From Shewanella sp. OMA3-2 (GTDB lineage Bacteria > Pseudomonadota > Gammaproteobacteria > Enterobacterales > Shewanellaceae), in NCBI RefSeq assembly GCF_021513195.1, contig NZ_CP090974.1:3918001-3982000 (forward strand): a stretch of DNA of 64,000 nt, given 5' to 3'. How positions within the stretch are numbered: position 1 is the stretch's first letter; each line of letters starts with the position of its first letter. The notes under the pieces are model-generated. The model was not told the origin of the DNA. It searched no databases and saw nothing but the letters and a program-made list of their open reading frames with translations. A program made the translations under genes and the position numbers. This document shows, in pieces, positions 1 to 11,716 of this stretch.

Positions 1-1596
1 TTTAGGTACGTTACCACCAACAACTGATGATTTGAACACGAAGCCAGTGTTTGCTTCGCCAGGACGGATTTTATAATCGATCTTACCGAACTGACCTGAA
101 CCACCAGACTGTTTCTTATGCGTGTAACTATCTTCAACTTCAGCTGTAATAGTTTCACGGTAAGCAACCTGTGGCTCACCTACAATGAGTTCAACACCGT
201 AAGTACGCTTAAGGATGTCTACTTTAATGTCTAAGTGAAGTTCACCCATACCTTTAAGGATGGTTTCACCTGAATCAACATCAGTTTCAACACGGAAAGA
301 TGGATCTTCTGCAATCATTTTACCGATAGCGATACCCATTTTCTCACTGCCGCCTTTATCTTTTGGCGCAACAGAGATAGAGATAACTGGCTCTGGGAAT
401 ACCATTGCTTCTAGAGTACAAGGGTGCTTAGGATCACATAAAGTGTGACCAGTTTGCACGTTTTTCATACCAACGATAGCAATAATATCACCAGCCTGAG
501 CTGATTCAATTTCAATACGTTCATTTGCATGCATCTCAACCATACGGCCGATACGCTCAGTTTTACCTGTGAATGAGTTAAGGATAGTGTCACCCTTCTT
601 CAAACGACCAGAATAAACACGTACGAACGTTAGTGCACCAAAACGGTCATCCATAATCTTGAACGCTAATGCTTTAAACGGAGCATCAACGTCAACGATT
701 GCGAATTCGCCAGTTTCAACGCCTTCTTCATCAGTTAACGGCTGTGGATCAACTTCTACTGGATCAGGAAGATAATCAACAACAGCGTCCAATACTAACT
801 GCATACCTTTGTTTTTGAATGCGCTACCACAATATGTTGGGAACACAGCCATGGTACGAGTACCAGCACGGATACAACGCTTAATATCTTCAATAGATGG
901 CTCAACGCCTTCCATATAAGCTTCTAATAAGTCATCGTCTTGCTCAAGAGCTGTTTCGATTAGCATTTCACGGTATTCTTCAACTAAGTCAACCATGTCA
1001 GCTGGCACAGGTTGAATAGTGAAGTTTTCTGGTAAACCTGATTCATCCCAAACGTGAGCTTCACGAGTCAATAGATCAACAACACCGATGAATTCGTCTT
1101 CAATACCGATAGGTAGAACCATAACCAAAGGATTAGCCGCTAAAACGTCTTTAGTTTGCTTAACAACACGTAAGAAGTCAGCACCCATACGGTCTAACTT
1201 GTTTACGAAGATGATACGCGCAACTTCTGAATCGTTAGCATAACGCCAGTTAGTTTCTGATTGAGGCTCAACACCGCCTGAACCACAGAATACGCCGATA
1301 CCGCCGTCTAGCACTTTAAGCGAACGATATACTTCAACTGTGAAGTCAACGTGGCCTGGAGTATCAATAACGTTGAAACGGTGATCTTTCCAGAAACAGC
1401 TTACTGCTGCAGACTGAATGGTAATACCGCGCTCAGCTTCCTGTTCCATGAAGTCAGTAGTAGATTCGCCGTCATGGGTTTCACCAGCTTTATGGATTCT
1501 ACCGGTTAACTTAAGGATACGCTCGGTGGTCGTGGTTTTACCCGCGTCAACGTGAGCGAAGATACCAATGTTTCTGTATTTGGATAATTCGGTCAT
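1..1596 (-). CDS. fusB: Elongation factor G, second copy type (5' part, C-terminus beyond the left edge)
   Basis: Translational GTPase that drives ribosome translocation or ribosome recycling in the cytosol. The frame is open from an ATG at 1596 to the left edge (532 codons), so about a quarter of a typical ~700-residue EF-G is missing. Visible GTPase motifs are G1 AHVDAGKT at residues 14-21, G3 DTPGHVD and G4 NKLD. Domain II and the start of domain III follow. The sequence departs from housekeeping EF-G in domains II-III, and the gene sits beside the fused carboxylase instead of in a str operon with rpsL, rpsG and tuf. I therefore take it as the second EF-G (fusB/fusA2) found in Shewanella. 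The paralogue assignment is inference; EF-G itself is certain. Confidence 0.9.
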   Translation of the reverse strand, partial: MTELSKYRNIGIFAHVDAGKTTTTERILKLTGRIHKAGETHDGESTTDFMEQEAERGITIQSAAVSCFWKDHRFNVIDTPGHVDFTVEVYRSLKVLDGGIGVFCGSGGVEPQSETNWRYANDSEVARIIFVNKLDRMGADFLRVVKQTKDVLAANPLVMVLPIGIEDEFIGVVDLLTREAHVWDESGLPENFTIQPVPADMVDLVEEYREMLIETALEQDDDLLEAYMEGVEPSIEDIKRCIRAGTRTMAVFPTYCGSAFKNKGMQLVLDAVVDYLPDPVEVDPQPLTDEEGVETGEFAIVDVDAPFKALAFKIMDDRFGALTFVRVYSGRLKKGDTILNSFTGKTERIGRMVEMHANERIEIESAQAGDIIAIVGMKNVQTGHTLCDPKHPCTLEAMVFPEPVISISVAPKDKGGSEKMGIAIGKMIAEDPSFRVETDVDSGETILKGMGELHLDIKVDILKRTYGVELIVGEPQVAYRETITAEVEDSYTHKKQSGGSGQFGKIDYKIRPGEANTGFVFKSSVVGGNVPK

Positions 1597-1986
1597 GATT
1601 CAACTTTAATGATTAGTTTAAGAAGTAGACGGAGCATGCGAAAAGTACCGACACACCGCACATCAGGTTATTTTAGGCGCATATTGTAAATTGGAACCTT
1701 GCTGGGCGCAAATAGGAGTTGCAATATTTATGACTTTTCATCAAAAAAAAACCTCAAATAAAGCAATTAACCTATACAAAACAGCAAAATAAAAATAATC
1801 GAATATTTTTTAACCAAACAAAGAAAAAGTCGCCATTTGGTCAAATTATTGCATTTAACCTATCTTTAAGCCAATTAAGATATTTTTTATGGAAAAATGA
1901 AGCTGCTTTCAGCAAAAAAATACCCGCACTTGGCGGGTATTTTTAATTGGCTAGCGCAATGAACTTGTCATAGTTAACTAAGCAAA
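1597..1986. other. Intergenic region between the fused carboxylase and EF-G genes
   Basis: About 390 bases without a gene. It holds the terminator hairpin at 1914-1945 next to the carboxylase stop, and then AT-rich sequence that should contain the promoter of the EF-G gene on the minus strand. No other structure was recognised. Confidence 0.6.
1914..1945 (-). terminator. Rho-independent terminator of the fused carboxylase gene
   Basis: The 7-bp arms TACCCGC (1921-1927) and GCGGGTA (1933-1939) enclose a 5-base loop. A-runs and T-runs flank both sides, so it can work in either direction. It lies about 40 bases past the stop of the minus-strand carboxylase gene. Confidence 0.8.
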
Positions 1987-4900
1987 TTATGCCTCAACCG
2001 GAGAGATAACAAACAATAGGTCATTTTGTGAAACTTGTTGACCGTTACTGTTTAAAATACGCTCGATACGGTATGTCTGATCTTCAGGATACAAGACGGC
2101 ATCTTGGCGGTTAAATCCTGCTAATGTGACCTGCGAGAACATCTTCATAGCTTCTGTTAACGCTAAGGTTTGATCCACAGTGACTATGTCGCCTTCTTTA
2201 ACAAAATCCGCTTCACCCGGTGCTGGAGAGGTGTAGAAAATCCCCGCACCTTGTGCCAATACTTTTAGCTCATTACTTTCACCAACACGTAACGACTCAG
2301 TATCCACTTTAACGTTTTCTGCAGCGGCTTCCATTTCAGCAATCAATTCAGGAATATCTAACTCAGCCATTAGGCGTGGTAAGTAGTTAGTATCGTATAC
2401 GCCTTCATTGAAAGTGCGATCTTTAAGAATACGTTTTAACAACGGAATGTTAGTAGCAATACCTTTGATAACGACGGTATCTAAGTATTCGTACATTTTC
2501 TTGATAACATCTTCACGATCGATACCACGAATAATGATTTGAGCAATTAGACTGTCATAGTATGGTGATATTTCTTTACCGGCTTCAGCAATCGAAATCA
2601 GTTCAACATCATCACGCTTTGGCATTATACATTCAGTGATCATACCGGGTTAGGCAGTAACTGCAGAATGCCGTGACTGTCTAGGGCAGCTTTTTCCGCC
2701 GTAACGCGCACTTCCATTGCATAACCTTGCTCGACAGGCTGAAGGTTTTCAATTGAACGACCTGCGGCTATATCAAATTGGGCACTGACAATATCAATAC
2801 CAGAAGTGGCTTCAGTCACTGGATGCTCAACTTGCAGACGTGTATTCATTTCCATGAAGTACACTTCATTAGCATCTAAGTTATAAATAAACTCGACAGT
2901 ACCCGCCCCCATATAATCGGTGGCAATACCCAATGCACGGGTATATTCCATCACACGTTGTTTAAGCTCTTCTGGCAACATAGTTGAACCAGACTCTTCA
3001 ATCACTTTCTGGTTGTTACGTTGTACAGAACAATCGCGAATACCCAATACCTTGGTATTACCGAATTTATCACGTAGCAATTGAACTTCAATATGGCGTA
3101 GCGAAGTTACATACTTCTCTAAATACAAATCGCCATTACCAAAGGCAGCTGCGGCTTCTGTGGCTGTTTTTTGGAATAAACCAATCATATCCTCGGCGCG
3201 CTTAACCACCTGAATACCTTTACCACCGCCACCTTGTACCGCTTTAAGCAATACAGGATAACCAATTTCAATTGCCACATTTACAGCTTGTTCAGCATTA
3301 GTCAAAATGCCATGGCTGCCTGGCACAACCGGTACATTTTGCGCTTGAGAGGTATGAATCGCGTTAGACTTGTTACCCATAGTCGTCATTGAATGCACAC
3401 TTGGGCCAACAAAGTTAACACCGTTATTCACACATAACGCAGCAAATTGCGGACTTTCTGATAAGAAACCAATACCTGGATGAAGCGCATCGACATCTTC
3501 ATAGTCAGCCACTCTTAACACCGAATAAGCATTTAAGTAGCTTTCATCAGAGGTATTACCGCCAATACAAACCAGTTTATCGTTCTCTTTTAGCATATCA
3601 GCCGGTACTGAAGTCATATCGGGATCTGATGCGACTAATACCACGTTGATATTATTATCATGCGCTTTACGAATTAATTTCACCGCGGTACAACCACGGG
3701 CATGAATAAGCACGGTATTAATTGGCTTCATTAGTGCGCGAGGATCATTTTGAAGAATAACTTCTTCAACCTCAACCACTTCAGGCACTAGCGAAGACAA
3801 GGCTTTATCAATCACGTCTTCAATACGCGCTGTAGGTAATGGCATTAATGGATCAATACCAGTCAACAAACCGTCTAACGTGTCGCTAAATGGGTTGTGC
3901 ACTAAGCTGGTCATTGCACCTGGCACTTTCGATAAGTAGTTCGACAGTGTGGCGGTAGACGGTAAATATGCAGGTACCACCATTTGGCCAGCAAATGGCA
4001 TATTGGTGCCAGACAAATAATAAGTTTGCACTAACGGATGAGTCACAAAACTAGCCTGTGCGCCACCGGTACAGTCACCAAAACCAAACATCAATACCGG
4101 TAATTCATTATCACGAATAAAACGCGTGATACGATCGTTTACCACAGCCATTGAGAATAGCGCCGCGGCACCTTCTTTGGTTTGCATACCACCAGAGCTG
4201 ATAAAACAGATAACCGGTAGTTTACGCTTAGCACATTCAATAAGTAGCGCACTGAACTTCTCAGCACTGGCCATATCAAATGCACCCGCTTGGAAGGCAA
4301 TATTTGACACTGCCACACCCACACGTAGCTTTTTACCTTCGTGCTTAAAATCAGCAAGACCTGTTATCAAACCACATGGGCGGATTTTCTTATCAATGGC
4401 ATCTTCAATCGATAAACGAAAGCCTGGGAAGTTAAGCAAGTTGGCCGACATTTTGTCTGCATTAATCTCGTCAAACTGAGTGAAGAATTTGGCAACCACG
4501 CTCTCCCACCCCATTTTGCCTTTCTGTTTCTCTTCACGCAGGACTTTCTGGATTAACAAGTCTTGATAGCCCATGGTCAAACGGTTCCAGAAATCTTTAC
4601 GACGTCCAATACGTACAGGGTTAATTGTTCCTGTGTATTTGTCGTGATCATCTTCACTGTCGAAGTATTCTGGTAATAAACGCTCAAAGAAATAAGTCAA
4701 AATAACGAATAATGAATCGTTAAGTTGTGGGAAACCAACACTTTTCCATTGCTCTACACGGATCAATAATTCAGCACGGTTTGATTGTGCCATAAAGTAT
4801 TTAAGCCACTTGTAGAACTTAGCTTTGTCATTGGCTTCATCATTAGTTGAAAGGGCATTATCAATCGATTTATGCAGTAATTTATCAACTGATGCACGCG

Positions 4901-6539
4901 CCAAGCTTTTCGACATCATAGCTTCTTTAGATATTGACGCTAAGCTACCGACAACGTTGTCATACAAAGCATTAAAGATCAGAATGTTATGACAATGCCA
5001 AATAAAATCTTCACGAAGCTCATCATTAACCACCACATCTAATACGGTAAGTTGATTTAGCTCAGGCCATGCGGCTTGAGTAGCAGATTTTGGCAATGAC
5101 TCTAAATGCTGAATTAAGCCTTTAAAGTTGTTAGCTGCATTACCTTTCCAACGGTGGAATAAAGACCAGGCGAGGTTGAAAATTAATGCCTTACGCGCTT
5201 TTTTATAGTTTTCTTTCGGCTCACCTAAAATAAAGCGGGTAATGACGTTACGTTCAGTAGACACTTCACTGCGTTTAGCAGAGAAATTGCCCCATAACTT
5301 ATTAAGTTCTTCATCATAAACAAGCTTATCAGGGTTTGTTAACCAAGCTTGGAACACACGCTCTTGCTCTTGCTTGATTCGCTCAAGCAAGTCACCTTCA
5401 GGTACGCTTACTTTTGATAAACGACCATATTGTTCAAGCGAAATAGAATGGATACGGCTGCGTAAGGTTAAATAACGCAAATAACGATAAGCACTACCAA
5501 AGATATTGTGGTACATAGTCGGATTGCTTGCTACAGCCAAACCGGTATTATTTTCAAGGGTAACGAGATTTTTAGACGGCGCTAAGAAGCGCTGTAAGCT
5601 AAGTTCATAATGCTCTTTTAAATCCGTCGATTCAGCAACAAAACTCACCGCAGCACGCTCAACGGCTTCAATAGAACTAATAATAGCTCGACGTAAGTTA
5701 TGTTGACGCTCATCTTTATCACTTGGGGTGAAATCGATAATGCCGTCGATACAACCAGCGGTATAAAGCTCTTCAGGCGATACACCTACTGACTTAGCAC
5801 ATTCCTGCCATGATAAGTTGTACTTACGTGCAATGCTTTGTAAACCTTGCGGTTGAATAGTATTGAAAATACCATCACGTATTGACAACAAAATGTTAGC
5901 AGCTGCAAGTGGAATCGCACCACCAGAGTAACCCGCACCAATCACAATACCCACTGTAGGTACGTCAACGTTTGCGCTTTCTGCAATGGCTTTAGAAATT
6001 GTATGTGCTTGGTTTTGACTATTGGCGATTTCACCCGCATCAGCACCTGGTGTGTCGATAAGGTAAATAATAGGCATTGATAATTCAGCAAAGTGACGAA
6101 TCGCTTTACAGGCGGCTAAATGATGCTCAGGCATCCAAGCACCATTAGCTGTGCTGCGCTCTTGAGCAACAAAACCAATTCTGCGAGTACGAGTACCAAA
6201 GTTTAACTCAACTTCTGCACGGTAAAATGACCCTAAATGGCTTTCTGCAATGATTTTACCTTTTAAGTCGGCAATCATGCGTTTCGCGCCAGGACGATTT
6301 TTGTCTTGCGACGGTAAAATAACTTTATTGACGTAACCGTCAACATCTAAAGACGCCAAGCCTTTTAAATTTGCTTGTATAGCCTCTTCAGTTAATAACC
6401 CTTTAATTTCTTCCGATAAAGACTGCTTGCTGTGAGCAGGAAATAACGAAAAATCTTTAGCCAAGTGTTCAGCTTGTAAAAATAATGGATCCGCTGATAG
6501 TACTTTGGTCTTGTTAGCGGGCTGCTTTTTGCTGGTCAT
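1987..6539 (-). CDS. Fused acetyl-CoA-carboxylase-like protein (CT-alpha, CT-beta, biotin carboxylase, BCCP), frameshifted near 2645
   Basis: Biotin-dependent acyl-CoA carboxylase carrying all activities in one chain of about 1,517 residues. In order: a carboxyltransferase-alpha-like part (residues ~90-330, GAGYSGGAIPLAAA), a linker of unknown role (~330-640), a carboxyltransferase-beta-like part (~660-930, ISSGGMQTKEGAAAL), biotin carboxylase (~940-1400, ATP-grasp glycine-rich loop VQGGGGKGIQVV, EMNTRLQVEHPVTE) and a biotinyl domain with EAMKM near the C-terminus. The frame breaks inside the biotin carboxylase C-terminal domain: LLPNP is followed by V and a stop, and the next frame resumes at MITECIMPKRDD. 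One added G in the CCGG run restores LLPNPGMIT. The native substrate (acetyl-CoA or another acyl-CoA) cannot be read from sequence. It lies upstream of the second EF-G gene and divergent from a LysR gene. Confidence 0.85.
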
Positions 6540-6664
6540 CCTTAGATCCTCTGCGTCGTTAGCCTCTGAAATTTTTAGCCCGTAAATATAACTTTGTTAA
6601 TAGGCTAATTACCATATAAACTACCTTGAACGCTTTGTTCCATAAATGAGACAGTGAGGGCAAT

Positions 6665-7576
6665 ATGCCGGATTTGAACGGTATGATGCTGTTTGCAGCG
6701 GTAGTAAGAGCTAACGGCTTCTCTCAAGCAGCACGAGACATCGGACAAGCTAAATCTACAATTAGTCGAAAAGTTGCTCAACTTGAAGAGGAGCTCGGGG
6801 TACGTTTACTGCAACGTAACACTCGTAATATCAGCTTAACTCAAGTTGGCGCGCTATTTTTTCAACATTGTGAAACCATCAGTCAAGAGATTGAAGCTGC
6901 AAATGCTATTATCGAGAACACCCACAATGACATTTCTGGCTCATTAAGAATTGCCATTCCAGTGTCTTTTTCCCAAGAAGTGATCGGTCATTTGTGCTCT
7001 AGTTTTATGCGACTTTACCCCAATATTGAGTTAGATATTCAGTTTACTGACAGTGATATTGGGTTAGTGGGTGAAGGATATGATATTGCCATCAAATATG
7101 GCCCTTTACAGTCCTCTGATTTAGTGGCCAGGTTGCTGTTTGAAAGACAGCCTATTTTAGTCGCCAGCCCAAATTACATCAAAAAACATGGCGTCCCCGC
7201 TTCGCCGCAAGAGCTTAATCAGCACCAGGGCATATTACTAGGCACCAGCTTATCAGCTCCGATTTGGTCAGTGGGCAAAGGTAATCGTAAATTTATGGCC
7301 ACCTTTCAACGTAAAGTGCGCGTTAACAGCGCCAAAATGGTTAAACGCTTTGCCTTAGATGACTTTGGGATTGCCTTATTGTCCAATACTAGCTGTAAGC
7401 AAGAAATTGCCTCGGGCAATTTAGTGCCTATACTGCAAGAATGGCCAATGGATTCTATTAAAGTGTATGGCGTGTATTCAAGCAGGCGACAATTAGCATC
7501 AAACATTAGTGCCTTTTTGGACTTTATTGCTAAGCGTTACAGCAATCAAGAATCATTAAGTGCAATAATGAAGTAA
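6665..7576 (+). CDS. LysR-family transcriptional regulator
   Basis: DNA-binding regulator of 303 residues, the normal LysR length. An N-terminal winged helix-turn-helix (residues ~1-60, with GFSQAARDIGQAKSTISRKVAQLEEELGVRLLQR split here as GFSQAARDIG, then KSTISRKVAQLEEELG) is followed by a periplasmic-binding-like effector domain. The start is supported by GAGGG seven bases upstream. It is divergent from the fused carboxylase with a 125-base gap, an arrangement typical of LysR proteins controlling the facing gene. That control is inference, and the effector is unknown. Confidence 0.85.
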   Translation: MPDLNGMMLFAAVVRANGFSQAARDIGQAKSTISRKVAQLEEELGVRLLQRNTRNISLTQVGALFFQHCETISQEIEAANAIIENTHNDISGSLRIAIPVSFSQEVIGHLCSSFMRLYPNIELDIQFTDSDIGLVGEGYDIAIKYGPLQSSDLVARLLFERQPILVASPNYIKKHGVPASPQELNQHQGILLGTSLSAPIWSVGKGNRKFMATFQRKVRVNSAKMVKRFALDDFGIALLSNTSCKQEIASGNLVPILQEWPMDSIKVYGVYSSRRQLASNISAFLDFIAKRYSNQESLSAIMK

Positions 7577-7743
7577 GGCGATACGCCGACCAAACACTAT
7601 CGATTATGTTTAGCCTTGTGCGCCTTTAGCGTAAATAACTTGAGTGACTTAAATGAAAGCACAATCTCAAATGACTTATTTAATCTCAACCCGTGGAGAT
7701 TAAAACAATTTAGCGACGCATAATGCCGTTAACTTTGTTAGCA

Positions 7744-9062
7744 CTAAAAACGGTAAGGGAACCGTAAACTAATTTGATAGTCTGGCGAATCTTCAGTAAG
7801 TCCAGCACCTATGGAGGTCACCATAGATAAATTAGGTGATAACGCTAGCGTAGCGCCAATACCTAAGCTGGCGGTATTGGTATCAGTGCGAGGAATTTTA
7901 TCCCACTCTCCGCCTTCTGGTCGCTGTTTGGTTTTAGTGTAAAAACGTTGATTAAAACTCATACTCAAACTCATCCGCTCAGAGACAGCAAAAGCCAAAC
8001 CCACGCTATAATCAAGATAATCCCCTAAGTCAATTTCACCAGGGCTTAGCCGGCAGAACCGGACAAATCATCAAATGACTCGGTAAAACTAGCACCATAA
8101 TTCAAATTAAAAAACACAATGGCAGGGTCAAAGGTCTTTGCTAAACTAAACCCTGTCGAAACACCCCAGACACCTGATCCTGTGGCCATTTCTGTAGGGT
8201 AGGTCAAGTTACCCGTATCGGATGTTTCAAGTAGGATTCCAAATGGATCTTTTCCCGTTGGTGCGCGAAGCCTAAAATTCCATACTACATCGGGCCAGTC
8301 TACTGATTCAGTATTGATCCGGTAATAAACAGCTCCACTTACATCACCAATTTGGCCGCCACTAATGTTGGCGGTTTCATAGCGTTGACTTGAGTTTCCC
8401 TCTCCTACCGAATCATATTGAGTCCAGCGATACAAATACGGCACACTCAACTCAAACTGCCAGAGTTCATTTAACGTATAACGGGTGGTAAGATCGAGAC
8501 GCGTGGTATTGGTACGAATACGATCTAAATTTAAATTACCTAAAAAAATAGCATCAAGAGCCAAAAAACCTCTAAGAATGAGATCTTTTCGGCTGTAATA
8601 ACTATATGTAAAAGACGGCTCTACGGTAAATTTTCGCGAAAAGACGTTATGAGCTTCTTGTAACACATCATCAGTACTTCTTGCTCTATCTGGGGCTTTC
8701 TTTCGATCTGAAGTATTATCCGCAATAACTGCTGGTTGAGTAGTTTGAGGACTTTGCCGTTCGACTGATGTTGGTGTTGATTGCGTCTGTTGTGGTTCAA
8801 TTGCCGAAACGCCATTTACGGTATTAGCTTGCCGGCTTAACGCCTCTTGCCTAAGCACCTGCTGTGCCATCTGATTTATCGTTTGTTGCTGCAATTTAAT
8901 CTGTTGATTTAAATAAATTAATTTTTGTTTCAGTTTAGCAAACTCTTGTTCAGATAACGCCGATTGTGAGACAAGCTCAGAACCCGTGTCTTCAGCATAC
9001 GCAGGGATTGCCAATATTCCTGGCAGTAACACTGCGATAACTGAGTGCCATTTATTATTCAT
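7744..9062 (-). CDS. fapF: FapF, outer-membrane secretion channel of the functional amyloid system, frameshifted near 8050
   Basis: Last gene of the Fap operon. FapF is the trimeric outer-membrane beta-barrel that exports Fap amyloid subunits in Pseudomonas. Here a signal peptide (MNNKWHSVIAVLLPGILAIPAYA) is followed by a coiled-coil (LSEQEFAKLKQKLIYLNQQI onward), a Ser/Thr/Gln-rich linker and a beta-rich barrel ending in Arg-Phe-Pro-Tyr-Arg-Phe, a C-terminal aromatic suited to BAM insertion. The start at 9062 has AAGGA upstream; a start at 9122 would add a non-signal extension. The frame stops at 8046 and continues in the neighbouring frame as LSPGEIDLGDYLDYS. One missing base in GCCGGC explains the break. 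Whether the break is real or a base-calling error decides whether amyloid export works. Confidence 0.82.
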
Positions 9063-9143
9063 ATTTACATCCTTGGTTAAGGCCTGTTGATCTTTCAAGG
9101 TTGTTTTTGCAACGAAGAGCAACAGACCCTAGTACAAAATCAA

Positions 9144-9857
9144 TTAAAATCCTATTGCGGTTAAATCACTGATTTGCCTACCAAGTATATTTGAGTGAAT
9201 CGGTCCTACAGGCATACCGTCATACCTTAGTGTAGACTGATTTATCACTCCATGACTGAGTCCATTAATAAAAATACTTTGCACTAACTGACCATTACCA
9301 TTTTGATAACTGATCCCTTGGCTTGCCTTACCTGAAGGCAATTCAACCTGATATCCAACGGTGTTAGCATTTGTCGAAAATATGGTATTACCATTATTGC
9401 TGACAAGTGTTGTGCCGATTGCGACATTAACCCCCTGTATTAGCGGCGTTAACCGACCTTGCCCCATATCTAATTCATTGACGGCTAAGTTTTCACTCCC
9501 AGCGATTTGAATTCGTTGTTGTAACCCTGATGTTTGGCCCAAAGCGTCCAACTGAAATCCGTTACTACCACTCATAGCATTGGGATCACTGATAGTAATA
9601 TTCACTGAAGATTGGTTATCTACTTGAGCAAATTCGATTTGCATGCCGACTTGCTGTTGAGTGCCATTTTCTTGAATAAATTGCGTTTGCATTTGCAAAC
9701 CAAAATAATAGTCTTGGCCATTATTAGTGTATTTACCTTTCATGGATCCTAATTCGAAGTCTGTCAGCACTTGGCTGTATTGGAAAACAGACAGTGAAGG
9801 TGGGCTAGCCATCACTGGTGCAACTATCGCTAGCAGTAACATTATGCATAATTTCAT
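9144..9857 (-). CDS. fapE: FapE-like extracellular component of the functional amyloid system
   Basis: Secreted protein of 237 residues with a clear signal peptide (MKLCIMLLLAIVAPVMA). The mature part is rich in Asn, Gln, Ser and Gly and predicted to be beta-rich. Its place between the C39-type FapD and the FapF channel fits FapE, a minor constituent of Pseudomonas Fap fibrils. The start at 9857 is chosen because a strong GGAGGAAGG site sits directly upstream and gives the signal peptide; it begins 10 bases after the FapD stop. The only cysteine is in the signal peptide, so the CXXC motif described for Pseudomonas FapE is absent. Assignment rests largely on context. Confidence 0.75.
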   Translation of the reverse strand: MKLCIMLLLAIVAPVMASPPSLSVFQYSQVLTDFELGSMKGKYTNNGQDYYFGLQMQTQFIQENGTQQQVGMQIEFAQVDNQSSVNITISDPNAMSGSNGFQLDALGQTSGLQQRIQIAGSENLAVNELDMGQGRLTPLIQGVNVAIGTTLVSNNGNTIFSTNANTVGYQVELPSGKASQGISYQNGNGQLVQSIFINGLSHGVINQSTLRYDGMPVGPIHSNILGRQISDLTAIGF

Positions 9858-9867
9858 ACCTTCCTCC

Positions 9868-10566
9868 TTAAAGCATATCTGAATAAGAAAAACCAAATTC
9901 GAGTAGCTCTGCATCCGTCATAGGTGAGAGCGGATCGAGTGCGTTAAATGTTAGCTTTGCTCTTGGATGCAGCAACGGATTATCACGTTGATACTCTTGT
10001 CCAATAACCACAAATACAACCCCATTCCACTTTTTGTTAAATTCATCCATTGCCATAATCCGATTACCTAAAGCAGGATCGCCTAAATAGACTTCCCCAC
10101 GATCATGGCGACGAAAAATCACAAAGTGGCTATAGCCACCATCATTAAGTAATACAATGGCAGGTATCTTAAGCAATAACATTTCTGCTTCACCGACTTT
10201 ATATCCCCGCCCTCTTAATCCTTGAGATTGCAGGTAGCGTTTCATATTCAGCAGTGAAAACCCTTGTTCTTGAACCAAAGTCAAATCAGCATGTTCTAGC
10301 ATACCAATTAACACTTTCTGCTCATTAATATCATCACGGTCATAGGCAAATTTTAACAGGCTAGCCAGACTAGCTGCCCCGCATGAAAAATCGGTTTTTT
10401 GCTCTATGACATGTTCAAATTTTCGCTCACGTATGCTCTGGATAGCTTTAGAATAAGTTCCCATACCAGGCACAACACCTGTTAAGCTGATCTCAGCAGC
10501 ATAATTGTAGTGAGCCAGACTTAACGTGAGGAATATAGAGATCATTAATTGGATAATGTTGCGCAT
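9868..10566 (-). CDS. fapD: FapD, C39-type cysteine peptidase of the amyloid operon
   Basis: Exported papain-like C39-family protein of 232 residues. After a signal peptide (~1-24) come the catalytic motif EQKTDFSCGAASLASLL with Gln56 and Cys62, then GGYSHFVIF with His147, and GDPALGN with Asp163. The full Cys/His/Asp set is present. C39 peptidases otherwise cleave double-glycine leader peptides in bacteriocin ABC exporters; FapD is a stand-alone relative in Fap operons and is thought to process or chaperone subunits during export. It lies 54 bases after the main subunit gene and 10 bases before fapE. Confidence 0.88.
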   Translation of the reverse strand: MRNIIQLMISIFLTLSLAHYNYAAEISLTGVVPGMGTYSKAIQSIRERKFEHVIEQKTDFSCGAASLASLLKFAYDRDDINEQKVLIGMLEHADLTLVQEQGFSLLNMKRYLQSQGLRGRGYKVGEAEMLLLKIPAIVLLNDGGYSHFVIFRRHDRGEVYLGDPALGNRIMAMDEFNKKWNGVVFVVIGQEYQRDNPLLHPRAKLTFNALDPLSPMTDAELLEFGFSYSDML

Positions 10567-10620
10567 AAGATGAATCAGGAGGACTTGCCCCCTGCCTTAT
10601 TCATAACGTTCAATTGAAGT

Positions 10621-11691
10621 TTACTCGTTAGAAACAATGTCTGCAGCACCTGTAATGCTAGTTAAAGCAAGGTTATTAGACTGTAAGTTTCCTGTACCAC
10701 TGGCCAAGTTAACACCAATGTTACCCGATGCATTTTGGAAAGCGCTACCTGCTAATAATGAAGAGTTATTAGACTTCTGAACTACCGTTTGTATAAAGAA
10801 AGGCAATTGACCACTCACTGTGCCATTTAAATCTAAATCACCTTCTTCATTAAAGGTCATCACTGATGCCCCTGTTGGGTTATCAGTATCAAAATCAATA
10901 TGACCATCAACTGAACCAGGACCACTATTATGACCACCATTTCCATCTAGAATAATTTCAGGATAGTAAGGCTCTGCTAGAGCAGAGGTACCGTCATAAG
11001 TTCCTTCGCCATTTAGGGCTAGATCCACATTGATATATTCAACGTCATTTTGCACAACCCCCATATTCATAGTGCCGTTATGTCCAGTACTCTGCACATT
11101 TGACACACTGGCTTCACCTAAACGACCATTGTATGAAGACGCGGCCATATTGTTAGCTTGAATATTGTTGTTACCTGCAGCAACGTTGACACCAATATTA
11201 CCCGTGGCATTCATAAATGAAGCACCATTGATGGTTGAAGTATTGGTTGAGGCTTCGTTCCACACTCCATTAAAGCCACCCATTTGCGTACTGAAGATTT
11301 CTGCATCACCAGAACCAAAAGCAAAACCTGCATCAATAGAAGCTAAAGCAGCTGAATTACTTTGTGCATTAAAATCACCTGCTGCTTGGTTAACACCGAT
11401 ATTACCGCTGGAGTTTTCAAATGCATTGCCTGATATTTCTGCGTCATTATCGTGATAATAATTTTCAACTAAATTTGCACTAGTTTCCTGTACGTTTTCA
11501 ACCACAGCCATACCTAAACCATTAGCTGTTATATTTCCTTCTATGGTCACTTTACCTTTATATTTAAGTTCTTTAGATACCTCTATTTTTTTCTCTAATT
11601 CAACACTACTGTCAGAATCAGTCAATCCGTTTGCATATGCAGAACTACTCATTATTGCTGCAATACTTAGTACTAGAGTGAGTTTTTTCAT
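10621..11691 (-). CDS. fapC: FapC-like major amyloid subunit
   Basis: Secreted amyloid-forming protein of 356 residues. The signal peptide covers ~1-20. Three imperfect repeats with core GNIGVN and a Gln/Asn-rich tail lie at about residues 91-112, 159-181 and 318-340, separated by linkers of about 46 and 136 residues. Repeat-linker-repeat-linker-repeat is the FapB/FapC plan in Pseudomonas, where the repeats form the fibril core. The second linker is acidic and Gly/Asn-rich. Unlike Pseudomonas FapC there is no C-terminal CXXC and no cysteine at all. The start at 11691 is set by GGAGGAAGGGAAG just upstream and by the signal peptide. Confidence 0.85.
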   Translation of the reverse strand: MKKLTLVLSIAAIMSSSAYANGLTDSDSSVELEKKIEVSKELKYKGKVTIEGNITANGLGMAVVENVQETSANLVENYYHDNDAEISGNAFENSSGNIGVNQAAGDFNAQSNSAALASIDAGFAFGSGDAEIFSTQMGGFNGVWNEASTNTSTINGASFMNATGNIGVNVAAGNNNIQANNMAASSYNGRLGEASVSNVQSTGHNGTMNMGVVQNDVEYINVDLALNGEGTYDGTSALAEPYYPEIILDGNGGHNSGPGSVDGHIDFDTDNPTGASVMTFNEEGDLDLNGTVSGQLPFFIQTVVQKSNNSSLLAGSAFQNASGNIGVNLASGTGNLQSNNLALTSITGAADIVSNE

Positions 11692-11716
11692 CTTCCCTTC
11701 CTCCGATCGATGATAA

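Noticed and set aside
4126..4479. A 117-codon plus-strand frame inside the fused carboxylase
   Set aside because: It lies antisense to a conserved coding region and shows no independent gene features.
7744..8004. The 86-codon frame as a separate small outer-membrane gene
   Set aside because: Its upstream in-frame sequence LSPGEIDLGDYLDY continues the FapF barrel; it is the C-terminal part of fapF after a one-base break.
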